A stretch of DNA of 48,968 bases, taken from the NCBI RefSeq assembly GCF_016612545.1, contig NZ_JAENRY010000028.1, positions 1-48,968 on the forward strand, read 5' to 3'. The translations under genes and the position numbers were made by a program. This DNA is from Streptomyces sp. MBT65. Lineage in GTDB: Bacteria; Actinomycetota; Actinomycetes; Streptomycetales; Streptomycetaceae. The notes under the pieces were generated by a model. The model was not told the DNA's origin and searched no databases. It was given only the letters and a program-made list of their open reading frames with translations. Shown here one piece after another: positions 7,029-14,723 of this stretch (position 1 is its first letter; each line of letters begins with the position of its first letter).

Positions 7029-8525
7029 GTGGCCGACGAGCTCACCCCGGCTGTACCGGATCCTGCTGCTACCGCAGCGGGCCCGGAGACTGAGTCTGAG
7101 CAGCCTGAAGAGCCGATCAAGAAGCGGAAGAACGGCCTGTACCCGGGCGTCTCCGACGAGTTGGCAGAGAGCATGAAGTCCGGCTGGGCCGACACCGAGC
7201 TGCACGATCTGCGGCCCGTCGAGCAGGCCGAGCACACCGCGCGGCGCCGTGCCGCGCTCTCCGCGCGCTTCCCGGGCGAGCGCCTGGTGATCCCCGCGGG
7301 CAACCTGAAGGTCCGCTCGAACGACACCGAGTACCCCTTCCGGGCGTCGGTCGAGTACGCGTACCTGACGGGCAACCTCACCGAGGACGGCGTCCTCGTC
7401 CTGGAGCCCGGCACCGAGGGCCACAAGGCGACGCTCTACCTCCTGCCGCGCTCCGACCGCGAGAACGGCGAGTTCTGGCTCTCCGGCCAGGGCGAGCTGT
7501 GGGTCGGCCGCCGCCACTCCCTCACCGAGGCCGAGAAGCTCTACGGCATCCCCGCCTCGGACGTCCGCGAACTGCCCGAGGCGCTGCGCGAGGCCACCGG
7601 CCCGGTCCGGGTCGTGCGCGGCTACGACGCCGGCATCCAGGCCGCGCTGACCGACAAGGTCACCGCCGAGCGCGACGAGGAACTGCGCGTCTTCCTCTCC
7701 GAAGCCCGCCTGGTCAAGGACGAGTTCGAGATCGGCGAGCTGCAGAAGGCCGTCGACTCGACGGTCCGCGGCTTCGAGGACGTGGTGAAGGTCCTCGACA
7801 AGCCCGAGGCGACCACCGAGCGCTACATCGAGGGCACGTTCTTCCTCCGCGCGCGCGTGGAGGGCAACGACATCGGCTACAGCTCGATCTGCGCGGCAGG
7901 CCCGCACGCGTGCACCTTGCACTGGGTGCGCAACGACGGCCCGGTCCGCTCCGGCGACCTGCTCCTCCTGGACGCCGGCGTCGAGACGTACACCCTGTAC
8001 ACCGCCGACGTCACCCGCACGCTGCCGATCAACGGCCGCTTCACCGAGATCCAGAAGCAGGTCTACGACGCCGTGTACGAGGCCCAGGAGGCCGGTATCG
8101 CGGCGGTGCAGCCGGGCGGCAAGTACCGCGACTTCCACGACGCGGCGCAGCGCGTGCTGGCCGAGAAGGTCGTCGAGTGGGGCCTGGTCGAGGGTCCCGT
8201 GGAGCGCGTCCTGGAGCTGGGCCTCCAGCGCCGGTGGACGCTGCACGGCACGGGTCACATGCTCGGCATGGACGTCCACGACTGCGCCGCCGCGCGGACC
8301 GAGACGTATGTGGAGGGCACGTTGGAGCCCGGCATGGTCCTCACGGTGGAGCCCGGCCTGTACTTCCAGGCGGACGATCTCACCGTCCCCGAGGAGTACC
8401 GCGGCATCGGCGTCCGCATCGAGGACGACATCCTGGTCACCGAGAACGGCAACCGGAACCTCTCCGCCGGCCTGCCCCGGGCCTCGGCCGAGGTCGAGAG
8501 CTGGATGGCGTCCCTGAAGGGCTGA
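7029..8525 (+). CDS. pepP: Xaa-Pro aminopeptidase (aminopeptidase P, M24B)
   Basis: About 498 residues: an N-terminal AMP_N domain (about 45-190) and a pita-bread M24 catalytic domain (about 235-480). The dinuclear metal ligands are all visible: Asp in LLLDAGVETYTLYTADVTRTLP (two Asp), His in HGTGHMLGMDVHD, Glu in MVLTVEPGLYF and Glu in GVRIEDDILVT. The enzyme releases an N-terminal residue preceding proline and is usually cytoplasmic, working with Mn2+. I place the start at GTG 7029 because AGGAGG (7017-7022) lies exactly 6 nt before it. The ATG at 7023 immediately abuts the ribosome site and cannot be used well. A 12-bp-stem terminator follows at 8557-8585, so the gene is the end of its transcription unit. 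Confidence 0.95.
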   Translation: MADELTPAVPDPAATAAGPETESEQPEEPIKKRKNGLYPGVSDELAESMKSGWADTELHDLRPVEQAEHTARRRAALSARFPGERLVIPAGNLKVRSNDTEYPFRASVEYAYLTGNLTEDGVLVLEPGTEGHKATLYLLPRSDRENGEFWLSGQGELWVGRRHSLTEAEKLYGIPASDVRELPEALREATGPVRVVRGYDAGIQAALTDKVTAERDEELRVFLSEARLVKDEFEIGELQKAVDSTVRGFEDVVKVLDKPEATTERYIEGTFFLRARVEGNDIGYSSICAAGPHACTLHWVRNDGPVRSGDLLLLDAGVETYTLYTADVTRTLPINGRFTEIQKQVYDAVYEAQEAGIAAVQPGGKYRDFHDAAQRVLAEKVVEWGLVEGPVERVLELGLQRRWTLHGTGHMLGMDVHDCAAARTETYVEGTLEPGMVLTVEPGLYFQADDLTVPEEYRGIGVRIEDDILVTENGNRNLSAGLPRASAEVESWMASLKG

Positions 8526-8556
8526 CCGTCGACAGCCGGTAGCTGATACAAGACTG

Positions 8557-8585
8557 ATGGCCGGGCACGTGCGGTGCCCGGCCAT
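8557..8585 (+). terminator. terminator after pepP
   Basis: Perfect 12-bp stem ATGGCCGGGCAC (8557-8568) with its complement (8574-8585) around the 5-nt loop GTGCG, 32 bp past the stop. It has no long T tract, as is usual in Streptomyces. Confidence 0.85.
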
Positions 8586-8617
8586 TCGTGTGCCGGACAG
8601 CTGCCGATCGTGTGCCT

Positions 8618-8670
8618 GGGGGAGGGCTTTTTTCGTGAACGCGCCTAGGGGGAGGGCTTTTTCATGAACG
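8618..8670 (+). repeat. duplicated ribosome-binding/start region
   Basis: GGGGGAGGGCTTTTTTC-GTGAACG (8618-8641) is repeated almost exactly as GGGGGAGGGCTTTTTC-ATGAACG (8648-8670). Each copy carries a Shine-Dalgarno-like purine run and a start codon (GTG 8635, ATG 8664). The second copy starts the MocR-type regulator; the first starts a ten-codon ORF. Confidence 0.85.
8635..8667 (+). CDS. possible ten-codon leader peptide overlapping the MocR-type gene
   Basis: GTG at 8635, with its own GGGGGAGGG site, opens an ORF reading MNAPRGRAFS whose TGA (8665-8667) overlaps the ATG of the regulator (8664-8666) as ATGA. This is a classic layout for translational coupling, but it could be a passive result of the duplication described at 8618-8670. 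Expression is not shown by sequence alone. Confidence 0.25.
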   Translation: MNAPRGRAFS

Positions 8671-10031
8671 ACTTCTGGTCCGGTGTCGGGGTCGACCTGC
8701 ATCTGGAACCCGACCCGGAGGGCGGCCGCCGGGTCGGTCTCGAACGCGCGCTGCGGGACGCCGTGCGGGACGGCCGGCTCGCCCCCGGGACCCGGCTCCC
8801 CGCCACCCGCCGCCTCGCCACCGAACTCGGCGTCTCCCGGGGCACCGCGAAGGCGGCCTACGACCAGCTCGTCGCCGAGGGCTATCTGACCGCGCGCCAG
8901 GGCTCGGGCACCCAGGTCGCGCTGCTGCCCTCCGTCGACGCGGAGGCACCGGACGCGGCGGCACGCACGCGTGTACCCCGTTTCGACCTACGGCCCGGCA
9001 GCCCGGACGTCGGTGCGTTCCCGGCGGCGGCCTGGCTGCGCTCACTGCGCCGCGCCATCGCGACGGCACCCTCCTTGGCGTACGACTACGGCGATCCGCG
9101 CGGCCGTATCGAGCTGCGCACCGCGCTGTCGGGGTACCTGGGGCGGGCGCGCGGGGTGATCGCGCCCCCGGAGCGGATCGTGATCACGTCCGGGTATGTG
9201 CAGGGACTCGCGCTCCTCACGCGCGTGCTGGACGGTTCCCGCGTGGCCATGGAGGACCCCGGGCTGCCGTTCCACCGGGAGGTGGTGCGGCACAACGGCG
9301 GGCGCGTGGTGCCCGTACGGGTGGATGAACGGGGCGCCTGCGCCGAGGACCTGGGGGACGCGGCGGCCGTGGTGGTGACACCGGCCCACCAGTACCCGAC
9401 CGGCGTCACCCTGCACCCGGAACGCAGACGGGCGCTCACCGACTGGGCACGCGCGCGTGGGGCACTGATCGTCGAGGACGACTACGACGGGGAGTTCCGC
9501 TACGACCGGCAGCCGGTGGGCGCCCTCCAGGGGATGGCGCCGGGACAGGTCGCGTACCTGGGGACCGCCTCCAAGACGCTCGGGCCCGCGCTGCGGCTCG
9601 GCTGGATGGTGCTGCCGCCGCACCTCGTCGACGCGGTCGCCGACGCCAAGCTGCACAGCGACCACCACACCGAGACCATCGGCCAGTTGGCGCTCGCCGA
9701 ACTGATCGACAGCCATGCCTACGACCGGCACGTGCGCGCGTGCCGGCTGCGGTACCGGCGCCGCCGCGACCAACTGCTCGGCCGGCTGGGGGCGCGCAGC
9801 AGCGTGCGCGGGATCGCGGCCGGGCTGCACGCGCTGGTGGAGGTCGCCGACGAGGAGGCCGTCCTGGCGCGGGCCGAGGAGGAGGGGCTCGCGGTCGGCC
9901 GCCTCGGGGAGCACTGGCACGCGCCTGGCGAGGGGCGGCTCCAGGGGTTGGTCGTGGGGTACGGGACGCCTCGGGAGCGGGTGTATCCGGAGGCCTTGGA
10001 GGTGTTGGGGCGGGTGCTGGAGGGGGCGTGA
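8664..10031 (+). CDS. MocR-type transcriptional regulator (GntR helix-turn-helix fused to class I aminotransferase)
   Basis: 455 residues in two parts. A GntR winged helix lies at about residues 20-80 (LPATRRLATELGVSRGTAKAAYDQL, then EGYLTARQGSGTQV). A fold-type I aminotransferase-like domain occupies about 95-455, with the PLP lysine in GTASKTLGPALRLGW (K294) and the PLP-contacting Asp/Tyr in VEDDYDGEFRYD. Family members such as PdxR and GabR sense PLP or amino compounds and usually control a neighbouring gene. The MFS transporter that follows 103 bp downstream on the same strand is the obvious candidate target. GGGGGAGGG lies 7 nt or more before the ATG. Upstream sits the duplicated initiation region described separately. 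Confidence 0.9.
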   Translation: MNDFWSGVGVDLHLEPDPEGGRRVGLERALRDAVRDGRLAPGTRLPATRRLATELGVSRGTAKAAYDQLVAEGYLTARQGSGTQVALLPSVDAEAPDAAARTRVPRFDLRPGSPDVGAFPAAAWLRSLRRAIATAPSLAYDYGDPRGRIELRTALSGYLGRARGVIAPPERIVITSGYVQGLALLTRVLDGSRVAMEDPGLPFHREVVRHNGGRVVPVRVDERGACAEDLGDAAAVVVTPAHQYPTGVTLHPERRRALTDWARARGALIVEDDYDGEFRYDRQPVGALQGMAPGQVAYLGTASKTLGPALRLGWMVLPPHLVDAVADAKLHSDHHTETIGQLALAELIDSHAYDRHVRACRLRYRRRRDQLLGRLGARSSVRGIAAGLHALVEVADEEAVLARAEEEGLAVGRLGEHWHAPGEGRLQGLVVGYGTPRERVYPEALEVLGRVLEGA

Positions 10032-10065
10032 GAGGCCTGGGGCAGGGGCTGGGCGCGTGGTGCGA

Positions 10066-10126
10066 ATTGGACCACTGAAACGGTGACCGATTGGGTCTCT
10101 TGAGGGGCCCAAACCCGCCCTATCGT
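10066..10126 (+). promoter_or_regulatory. candidate promoter and MocR operator before the MFS gene
   Basis: Direct repeats ATTGGACC (10066-10073) and ATTGGGTC (10090-10097) are 24 bp apart, about two helical turns, the arrangement seen for several MocR-type regulators. A -10-like TATCGT at 10121-10126 ends 7 nt before the MFS ATG, with TTGAGG (10100-10105) as a weak -35. The transcript could therefore be leaderless. Confidence 0.4.
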
Positions 10127-10133
10127 CGTAGCC

Positions 10134-11360
10134 ATGACGAACTCGCTCGTCCCACCCGCGGGCCCCCAACGCACCCTCGCGCTGGCCCAGTTGACCAACT
10201 CCGTCGGCGACGGCGCCTACTACGTGACCTCGGCGCTGTACTTCACCCACGTCGTCGGGCTCGCCCCCGCGCGCGTGGGTCTCGGGCTCACGCTCGCGTG
10301 GGCCGTCGGTTCGCTGGTGGGGGTGCCGTTGGGGCGGCTGGCCGATCGGCGCGGGCCGCGCGGTACGGCGGTGCTGCTGGCGCTGGCGACGGGGTGCGCG
10401 GTGGCGTCCTTCCTCGTCGTCCGGGGATTCGTGCCGTTCGTGATCGCCGCGTGTGCCTACGCCGCCGCGCAGTCGGGGCTCGCGGCGGCCCGGCAGGCGC
10501 TGCTGGCGGGGCTGGTGTCCGCCGGGGAGCGGACCGGGCTGCTGGCGCACCTCCAGTCGACGCTGAACGCCGGTCTCGCGGTGGGCGCGGGTCTCGGCGG
10601 GCTGGCGCTGCGGGCGGGGACGCGGTCGGCGTACCTCGGGGTGTTCGCGCTGGACGCGGTCAGCTTCCTGGTGTGTGCGGGGCTGCTGCTGCGGCTGCCG
10701 TCGGTACGAGCCGGCCGGGTGCGGAAAGCGGGTGGCCTCGGTGTGCTGCGGGACCGGCCGTACGTCGTCGTCACGCTGCTCAACACCGTGCTGCTGCTGC
10801 GGATGCCGTTGCTCAGCCTCGGGCTGCCGCTGTGGATCGCGGAGCGGACCCACGCGCCGACCTGGCTGGTCTCCGCGCTGTTCGTGCTCAACACCGGGGC
10901 GGTGATGGTCTTCCAGGTGCGCATGGCCCGCGGGATCACGGGGCTCGCGTCGGCCACGCGCGCGGTGCGGCGGTCGGGCTGGATCATGCTGGCGGCCTGT
11001 GCGGTGTTCGCGCTCTCGGCAGGCGTGTCTCCGTGGGTGGCCGTGGGCGCGCTGGTGGTCGGGGCGGTGCTCCAAGTGGCCGCCGAGATGGGGCAGTCGG
11101 CGGGTTCCTGGCAACTCTCCTTCGATCTGGCGCCTGTTGACCGGGTGGGCGAGTACCAGGGCTTCTTCGGGACAGGCGTCACGGTGGCCAGGACGATGGG
11201 TCCGCTGGTGCTGACGTCCCTCCTCCTGGAGTGGGGGACACCGGGCTGGCTGCTGCTGGGCGGGGCGACGGTGGTGGCGTCGTACGCGATGGGGCCGGCG
11301 GTGCGGAGGGCCTCCGGCACGGGTGAAGTGACCGTCAGGCAGCGGGTGTTGGCGGGTTGA
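10134..11360 (+). CDS. MFS transporter
   Basis: The protein has 408 residues with about 12 hydrophobic segments spread along it and the major-facilitator signature GRLADRRGPRG in the loop after TM2. No ribosome site precedes ATG 10134. The nearby -10-like box suggests leaderless translation. It follows a MocR-type regulator gene, so it may export or import an amino compound or drug that the regulator senses; the substrate cannot be read from sequence. The gene ends against a 41-bp tandem repeat shared with the convergent CitG-like gene. Confidence 0.85.
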   Translation: MTNSLVPPAGPQRTLALAQLTNSVGDGAYYVTSALYFTHVVGLAPARVGLGLTLAWAVGSLVGVPLGRLADRRGPRGTAVLLALATGCAVASFLVVRGFVPFVIAACAYAAAQSGLAAARQALLAGLVSAGERTGLLAHLQSTLNAGLAVGAGLGGLALRAGTRSAYLGVFALDAVSFLVCAGLLLRLPSVRAGRVRKAGGLGVLRDRPYVVVTLLNTVLLLRMPLLSLGLPLWIAERTHAPTWLVSALFVLNTGAVMVFQVRMARGITGLASATRAVRRSGWIMLAACAVFALSAGVSPWVAVGALVVGAVLQVAAEMGQSAGSWQLSFDLAPVDRVGEYQGFFGTGVTVARTMGPLVLTSLLLEWGTPGWLLLGGATVVASYAMGPAVRRASGTGEVTVRQRVLAG

Positions 11361-11389
11361 CCGGCACGGGTCCCACCAGGCCGCCCGCG

Positions 11390-11541
11390 CAGGTCAGTCG
11401 CACCGGCGCCGATCCGATCAGGCCACCGGCGCCGATGAACCCACCGCACCCGACCCGGTCAGGCCACTCGCGCCAAAGAACCCACCGCACCCAACCCGCT
11501 CAAGCCACCCGCGCCAAAGAACCCACCGGCAACGAGTCCAA
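11390..11541. repeat. 41-bp tandem repeat between convergent genes, entering the CitG-like gene
   Basis: Units starting CAGGCCACC at 11419, CAGGCCACT at 11460 and CAAGCCACC at 11501 show an exact 41-bp period and share GCGCC(A/G)A(A/T)GAACCCACCG. A shorter degenerate copy begins at 11390. The third unit lies within the last codons of the minus-strand CitG-like gene, whose stop (11500-11502) falls at the unit boundary. Since 41 is not a multiple of 3, copy-number change would alter that C-terminus. Confidence 0.8.
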
Positions 11542-12333
11542 GAACAACGCGCCCGCCAGGAGCCCCGCACTTCCGCGGGGGCTCCACGCGCGCGTGTGCA
11601 GGTCGGCGTCGAAGGCAGTCAGGGCCTCCGCGCCCGCCGGTGTCGCCGTGCCGCCCGCCTCCAGGATGCCTCGGGCGCCCGCCTGGACCTGGCGCAGGCC
11701 CAACGGGCCCGCGGTGTGCAGGAGTTCGGTGTCCTGGAGGGTGGACATGACCGTGAGGAGGGCGTCCAGGCGGGCCTGGGTCTCGGTGGCACCTGCCTGG
11801 CGGGCCGTGTCGAGGGCGTCCAACGCCCTGCGTACGTGCGGGAATCCGGCCCTGGCCTCGCCCCGGGCGCCGGCCGCGCCGTACTTGACGGAGATCGACG
11901 AACCCCGGGAGGGGCGCCTGGAGGCGCCCTTGTCGTTGAACGCGGTGATCTTCCGTGTGCTCACGGCGATCTCGCGGGCCTTGGCGCCGGGGTCCAGGGC
12001 GGCCGCGGCGACCAGGAAGCCGAGGGCCCACAGGGCGCCCTTGTGGCCGCCTCCGGCCAGGCCGACCGAGTGCTCGGTGCACCGGCCGATCGCGCCCAGC
12101 TCCGCCCGCAGCGCCGGCGTGGCTTCGCCGGCACGGCGGGCGGCGGCGGCCATCGCCGCGAGGCCGGGCGCCAGCGCCTTGGCCGACCAGCGCAGACTGT
12201 CGTGCTCCCGGCGCGTGCTGCGGGCGTCCAGGTCACGCGGGTCGGGCAGGCCCGGCTTGGGAGCCAGGGCCAGCTGACCGGTGAGCGCGGCCACGGCGGC
12301 CCGCGCCAGCGCGTCGTCCTCGCGGCTTGTCAT
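11500..12333 (-). CDS. triphosphoribosyl-dephospho-CoA synthase family (CitG/MdcB-like) protein
   Basis: The protein has 277 residues from ATG 12333 (AAGGGAC just upstream). CitG/MdcB enzymes make the prosthetic-group precursor of citrate lyase or malonate decarboxylase carrier proteins. Family features seen are ALAPKPGLPDPRD near residue 25, a central NDKGA segment and GARGEARAGFPHVRRAL. The canonical GAHxDM after KPGLVD is replaced by DLDARSTRREHD, and no lyase or decarboxylase subunit is in the window, so the true substrate is uncertain. It lies 10 bp downstream of the dioxygenase gene on the same strand and its ribosome site overlaps that region, so the two are almost certainly co-transcribed. 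Its last codons are built from the 41-bp repeat. Confidence 0.75.
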   Translation of the reverse strand: MTSREDDALARAAVAALTGQLALAPKPGLPDPRDLDARSTRREHDSLRWSAKALAPGLAAMAAAARRAGEATPALRAELGAIGRCTEHSVGLAGGGHKGALWALGFLVAAAALDPGAKAREIAVSTRKITAFNDKGASRRPSRGSSISVKYGAAGARGEARAGFPHVRRALDALDTARQAGATETQARLDALLTVMSTLQDTELLHTAGPLGLRQVQAGARGILEAGGTATPAGAEALTAFDADLHTRAWSPRGSAGLLAGALFLDSLPVGSLARVA

Positions 12334-12343
12334 GTCCCTTACC

Positions 12344-13315
12344 TTAAGAGGAGGCCGAGGCGGAAGGGGAGGCACTGTCACTGGGCGCATCGCTGGGCGG
12401 GGCGCCCGTGGGGGCGTCGCTCGGCGGGGTGCCGCCTCCGCCGCCGCCCCCGCCCGTGTCCTCCGCGTCCGGGTCGACGCCGAGGGTCAGGGAGCCCTTG
12501 TAGCCCTTGGACGGGTCCTTCTTGTGCACGGCCTTGAGGGTGAGCAGACCGCTCGCGGCGCCTCCGCCGTCGTAGACCATGTCGTCGGCGAGGACCGTGT
12601 ACGAACCCGTGTGCTTGGCGTACGGGTCGAGGGTGAAGATCTCCTCGGCGATGTCGTCGGCGAAAAAAAGCTGGCCGGTGTAGTTGACCTTGCCGCCCTC
12701 GTAGGTGCCGTCCTCCTTCTCGCCGCCGGTGTGCACCTTGACGTGGATGTGGCAGGTGCGGGGCGTGTACCAGCCCGGGAAGATCGTCTCGAACTTGACG
12801 ACCCCGTTGGCGTTGGCAACCTGGTAACCGCGCAGATAGGTCAGGTCGTTGGCACTGTCGCCCTCCTCGCTCTCCGCCGGGGCCGAGCCGCCGGGGTTGG
12901 CGGTGGTGTAGCCGGAGTAGTAGCCCCAGGCGTCGCAGTGCCAGATCTCCACGGCCGCGCCGGAGACCGGCGTGCAGCCGTCCGTGGCGTCCACGACGGT
13001 CAGCCGCAGGGTGAGCGGGACGCCCGCCTTGCCCTCGGTGATGTCCTTGCGGACCAGCGCGCCGTCGAGGTAGTAGGGGCCCTCCGTGACGCTCGTCATC
13101 AGCGTCATGCACTCGCCGCTGGTCGACGTCGCCGTGGCCGTCGTGTCGGCGGTGTCCGCGGTGTCCGCGGTGTCCGCGGTGTCGGCGGACGCCGACTGGA
13201 ATCCGGCCGCCACCAGGCCGCCTGCGGCGACCGTCCCGCCGGTCACCGCGAGGGCGCGGCGCCGGCTGATCGTTTTGTCTCTGTGGTTCCCGTGGTTCCC
13301 CTGGTTTCCCGTCAT
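12344..13315 (-). CDS. Tat-exported intradiol ring-cleavage dioxygenase-like protein
   Basis: The protein has 323 residues. The N-terminus has a twin-arginine signal (TISRRRALAVTGG plus a hydrophobic stretch), then an Ala-Asp-Thr repeat linker, a dioxygenase domain (about residues 65-265) and a Gly8/Pro-Ser-rich tail. The non-haem iron ligands of intradiol enzymes are recognisable: Tyr in EGPYYLDG, Tyr in FPGWYTPRTCHIHVKV and the two His of HIH. Characterised relatives cleave catechols or protocatechuate to muconates; extracytoplasmic versions are less studied. ATG 13315 has no strong ribosome site; an alternative TTG at 13345 is less likely. It heads an operon with the CitG-like gene. Confidence 0.85.
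   Translation of the reverse strand: MTGNQGNHGNHRDKTISRRRALAVTGGTVAAGGLVAAGFQSASADTADTADTADTADTTATATSTSGECMTLMTSVTEGPYYLDGALVRKDITEGKAGVPLTLRLTVVDATDGCTPVSGAAVEIWHCDAWGYYSGYTTANPGGSAPAESEEGDSANDLTYLRGYQVANANGVVKFETIFPGWYTPRTCHIHVKVHTGGEKEDGTYEGGKVNYTGQLFFADDIAEEIFTLDPYAKHTGSYTVLADDMVYDGGGAASGLLTLKAVHKKDPSKGYKGSLTLGVDPDAEDTGGGGGGGGTPPSDAPTGAPPSDAPSDSASPSASASS
13143..13187 (-). repeat. five 9-bp coding repeats (Ala-Asp-Thr)
   Basis: GTGTC(C/G)GCG is repeated five times without interruption inside the dioxygenase gene and encodes ADT repeats just after the Tat signal peptide. The length is a multiple of three, so expansion only lengthens the linker. Confidence 0.85.
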
Positions 13316-13403
13316 GGTCGCGAAGCTAGGGAGGGCCGCCGTCAAGGGCGTGAGCGTGCGCTGTGCGCAAGGTAAGAATTCCCAGAAAGCTGAAGTCGGG
13401 TCG

Positions 13404-13964
13404 TCAGGGTCGGGCCGGCATCGGGTCGTCGTCGTGCAGGATCCGCTGGAACAGCCGGTGGTCCCGCCACTGCCCGCCGACGTGCGTATAGCGCGGAGCC
13501 ATGCCGATCGGCTCGAACCCGCTCTTCTCCAGGACGCGTTGGGAGGCGAGGTTGTCGAGCAGCGTGACCGCCTCCAGCCGGTGCAGCCCGATCGTCTCCC
13601 GCGCGATCCGGCACACCCGCTCGACCCCCGCGGTGGCCAGACCGCGCCCCTGGAAGTCGGCGGTGATCCAGTAGCCGAGCGAGGCGCTGCGGAAGGAGCC
13701 GAGGACGACCCCGGCGAGCGTGAAGGCCCCGGCGACCCGCCCGTCGGAGACGAGGAGCAGCGGCACGATCCGGCCCTCCCCGAACTCCCGCAGCATCGCC
13801 GCCAGCCGCCCGCGCTGCCCTTCGGCGGTGAAGAAGGCGTCCGGGCGGTACGGCTCCCAGGGGCTCCGGTTCTCGGCGAAGGCGGCGGCGAGGGCCGGGG
13901 CGTCGGCCGGCTCGGCGAGCCGCAACGTCATACCGTCGGCCAGTTGTTCGGGTCGGATGTCCAT
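13404..13964 (-). CDS. GNAT family N-acetyltransferase (RimJ/RimL-like)
   Basis: 186 residues from ATG 13964 (GTG 13994 would add ten). The GNAT fold is clear: MTLRLAEPADAPALAAAF opening, LGYWITADFQGRGLATAGVERV with the acetyl-CoA-binding QGRGLA, then LEAVTLLDNLASQRVLEKSGF, the usual NxxSxxVxEKxGF segment. RimJ-like enzymes acetylate N-terminal amines of ribosomal or other proteins, but the substrate here is unknown. The neighbours (dioxygenase operon upstream or downstream on the same strand) give no clear link. No strong Shine-Dalgarno sequence favours either start. Confidence 0.85.
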   Translation of the reverse strand: MDIRPEQLADGMTLRLAEPADAPALAAAFAENRSPWEPYRPDAFFTAEGQRGRLAAMLREFGEGRIVPLLLVSDGRVAGAFTLAGVVLGSFRSASLGYWITADFQGRGLATAGVERVCRIARETIGLHRLEAVTLLDNLASQRVLEKSGFEPIGMAPRYTHVGGQWRDHRLFQRILHDDDPMPARP

Positions 13965-14040
13965 GCGCGGATTCTGCCGCCGCGGCGCCGCCACCGAGAC
14001 ACCCGCCTCGAACGCCGAGGCACTCGCGTCGAACGCACCC

Positions 14041-14487
14041 TCACACCGCCATCAACGGCGCGTCCTTCCGCCACTTCAGGATCTTGTCGAAGCTCACCAC
14101 CGCCCCGCCCACCCCTGGCTTGTTGCCGATGTGGACGTGGTCGGCGAGCTCCTGGATGAGGCACAGACCGCGGCCGTTCTCGGCCTCGCTCGGGGCCGGC
14201 CGGACGGACTGGGTGCGGGCGAAACCGGGGCCCGAGTCCGCGACTTCGATACGACACTTCTCGCCGTCGAGGTACGCGGTGACCCGGTACGCCTCGGTGG
14301 GCGTGCCGTGCGCTGTGTCGCCGCCGTGCTCGACGGCGTTGGCGCACGCCTCGCTCAGGGCGACGGAGAGGTCGTAGGAGATGTCCGGGTCGACGCCCGC
14401 GGTCTCCATCGTGCCGAGGAACAGTCGCCGGGCGAGTGGCACGCTCGCGGCCTCGCGCCTCAGATGGAGTGACCACCAGATGCTCAT
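14041..14487 (-). CDS. ATP-binding regulatory protein, HATPase_c (anti-sigma-like) family
   Basis: The protein has 148 residues consisting of a single GHKL ATPase domain. N box: ALSEACANAVEHGG; G1: VADSGPGF; G2: NGRGLCLIQELADHV. The start is ATG 14487 because GGGAGG lies about 9 nt upstream; a longer open frame exists but has no such site. Like the protein at 1576 it belongs to the RsbW/SpoIIAB-like group that restrains sigma factors or anti-anti-sigma factors, and no partner is adjacent. It is divergent from the Met-rich membrane protein gene, with 236 bp between them; that gap has AT-rich patches (TAGTGATACCTATTG) suitable for promoters. Confidence 0.85.
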   Translation of the reverse strand: MSIWWSLHLRREAASVPLARRLFLGTMETAGVDPDISYDLSVALSEACANAVEHGGDTAHGTPTEAYRVTAYLDGEKCRIEVADSGPGFARTQSVRPAPSEAENGRGLCLIQELADHVHIGNKPGVGGAVVSFDKILKWRKDAPLMAV

Positions 14488-14723
14488 GCTCCAGCCTCCC
14501 GGCCGCGGCTCGACATAGTGATACCTATTGCCGCCAGTGCCCCTGTGTAAGCACGGAGTTGACGTGATGCCGCCCATATGGGGGATGTGTCCCAAACGTA
14601 ATTGGTGTATCCGGAGGTAGCTCACGTCGGAGAGTGATCTTTGTGACGTACGACACACTACGGTCCCGATGTTGCGGACCTGCCGTATAGCCGCGACAAC
14701 GCCGGTGCGATGATGAGCCCGCC

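Noticed and set aside
5541..8702. A minus-strand open frame of about 1050 codons opposite the PP2C and pepP genes
   Set aside because: It spans two clearly real genes and an intergenic terminator, and has no recognisable motif. It is a G+C artefact.
9042..11114. A minus-strand open frame of 690 codons opposite the MocR-type and MFS genes
   Set aside because: Arg/Pro/Gly-rich with no domain; the opposite strand carries well-supported genes.
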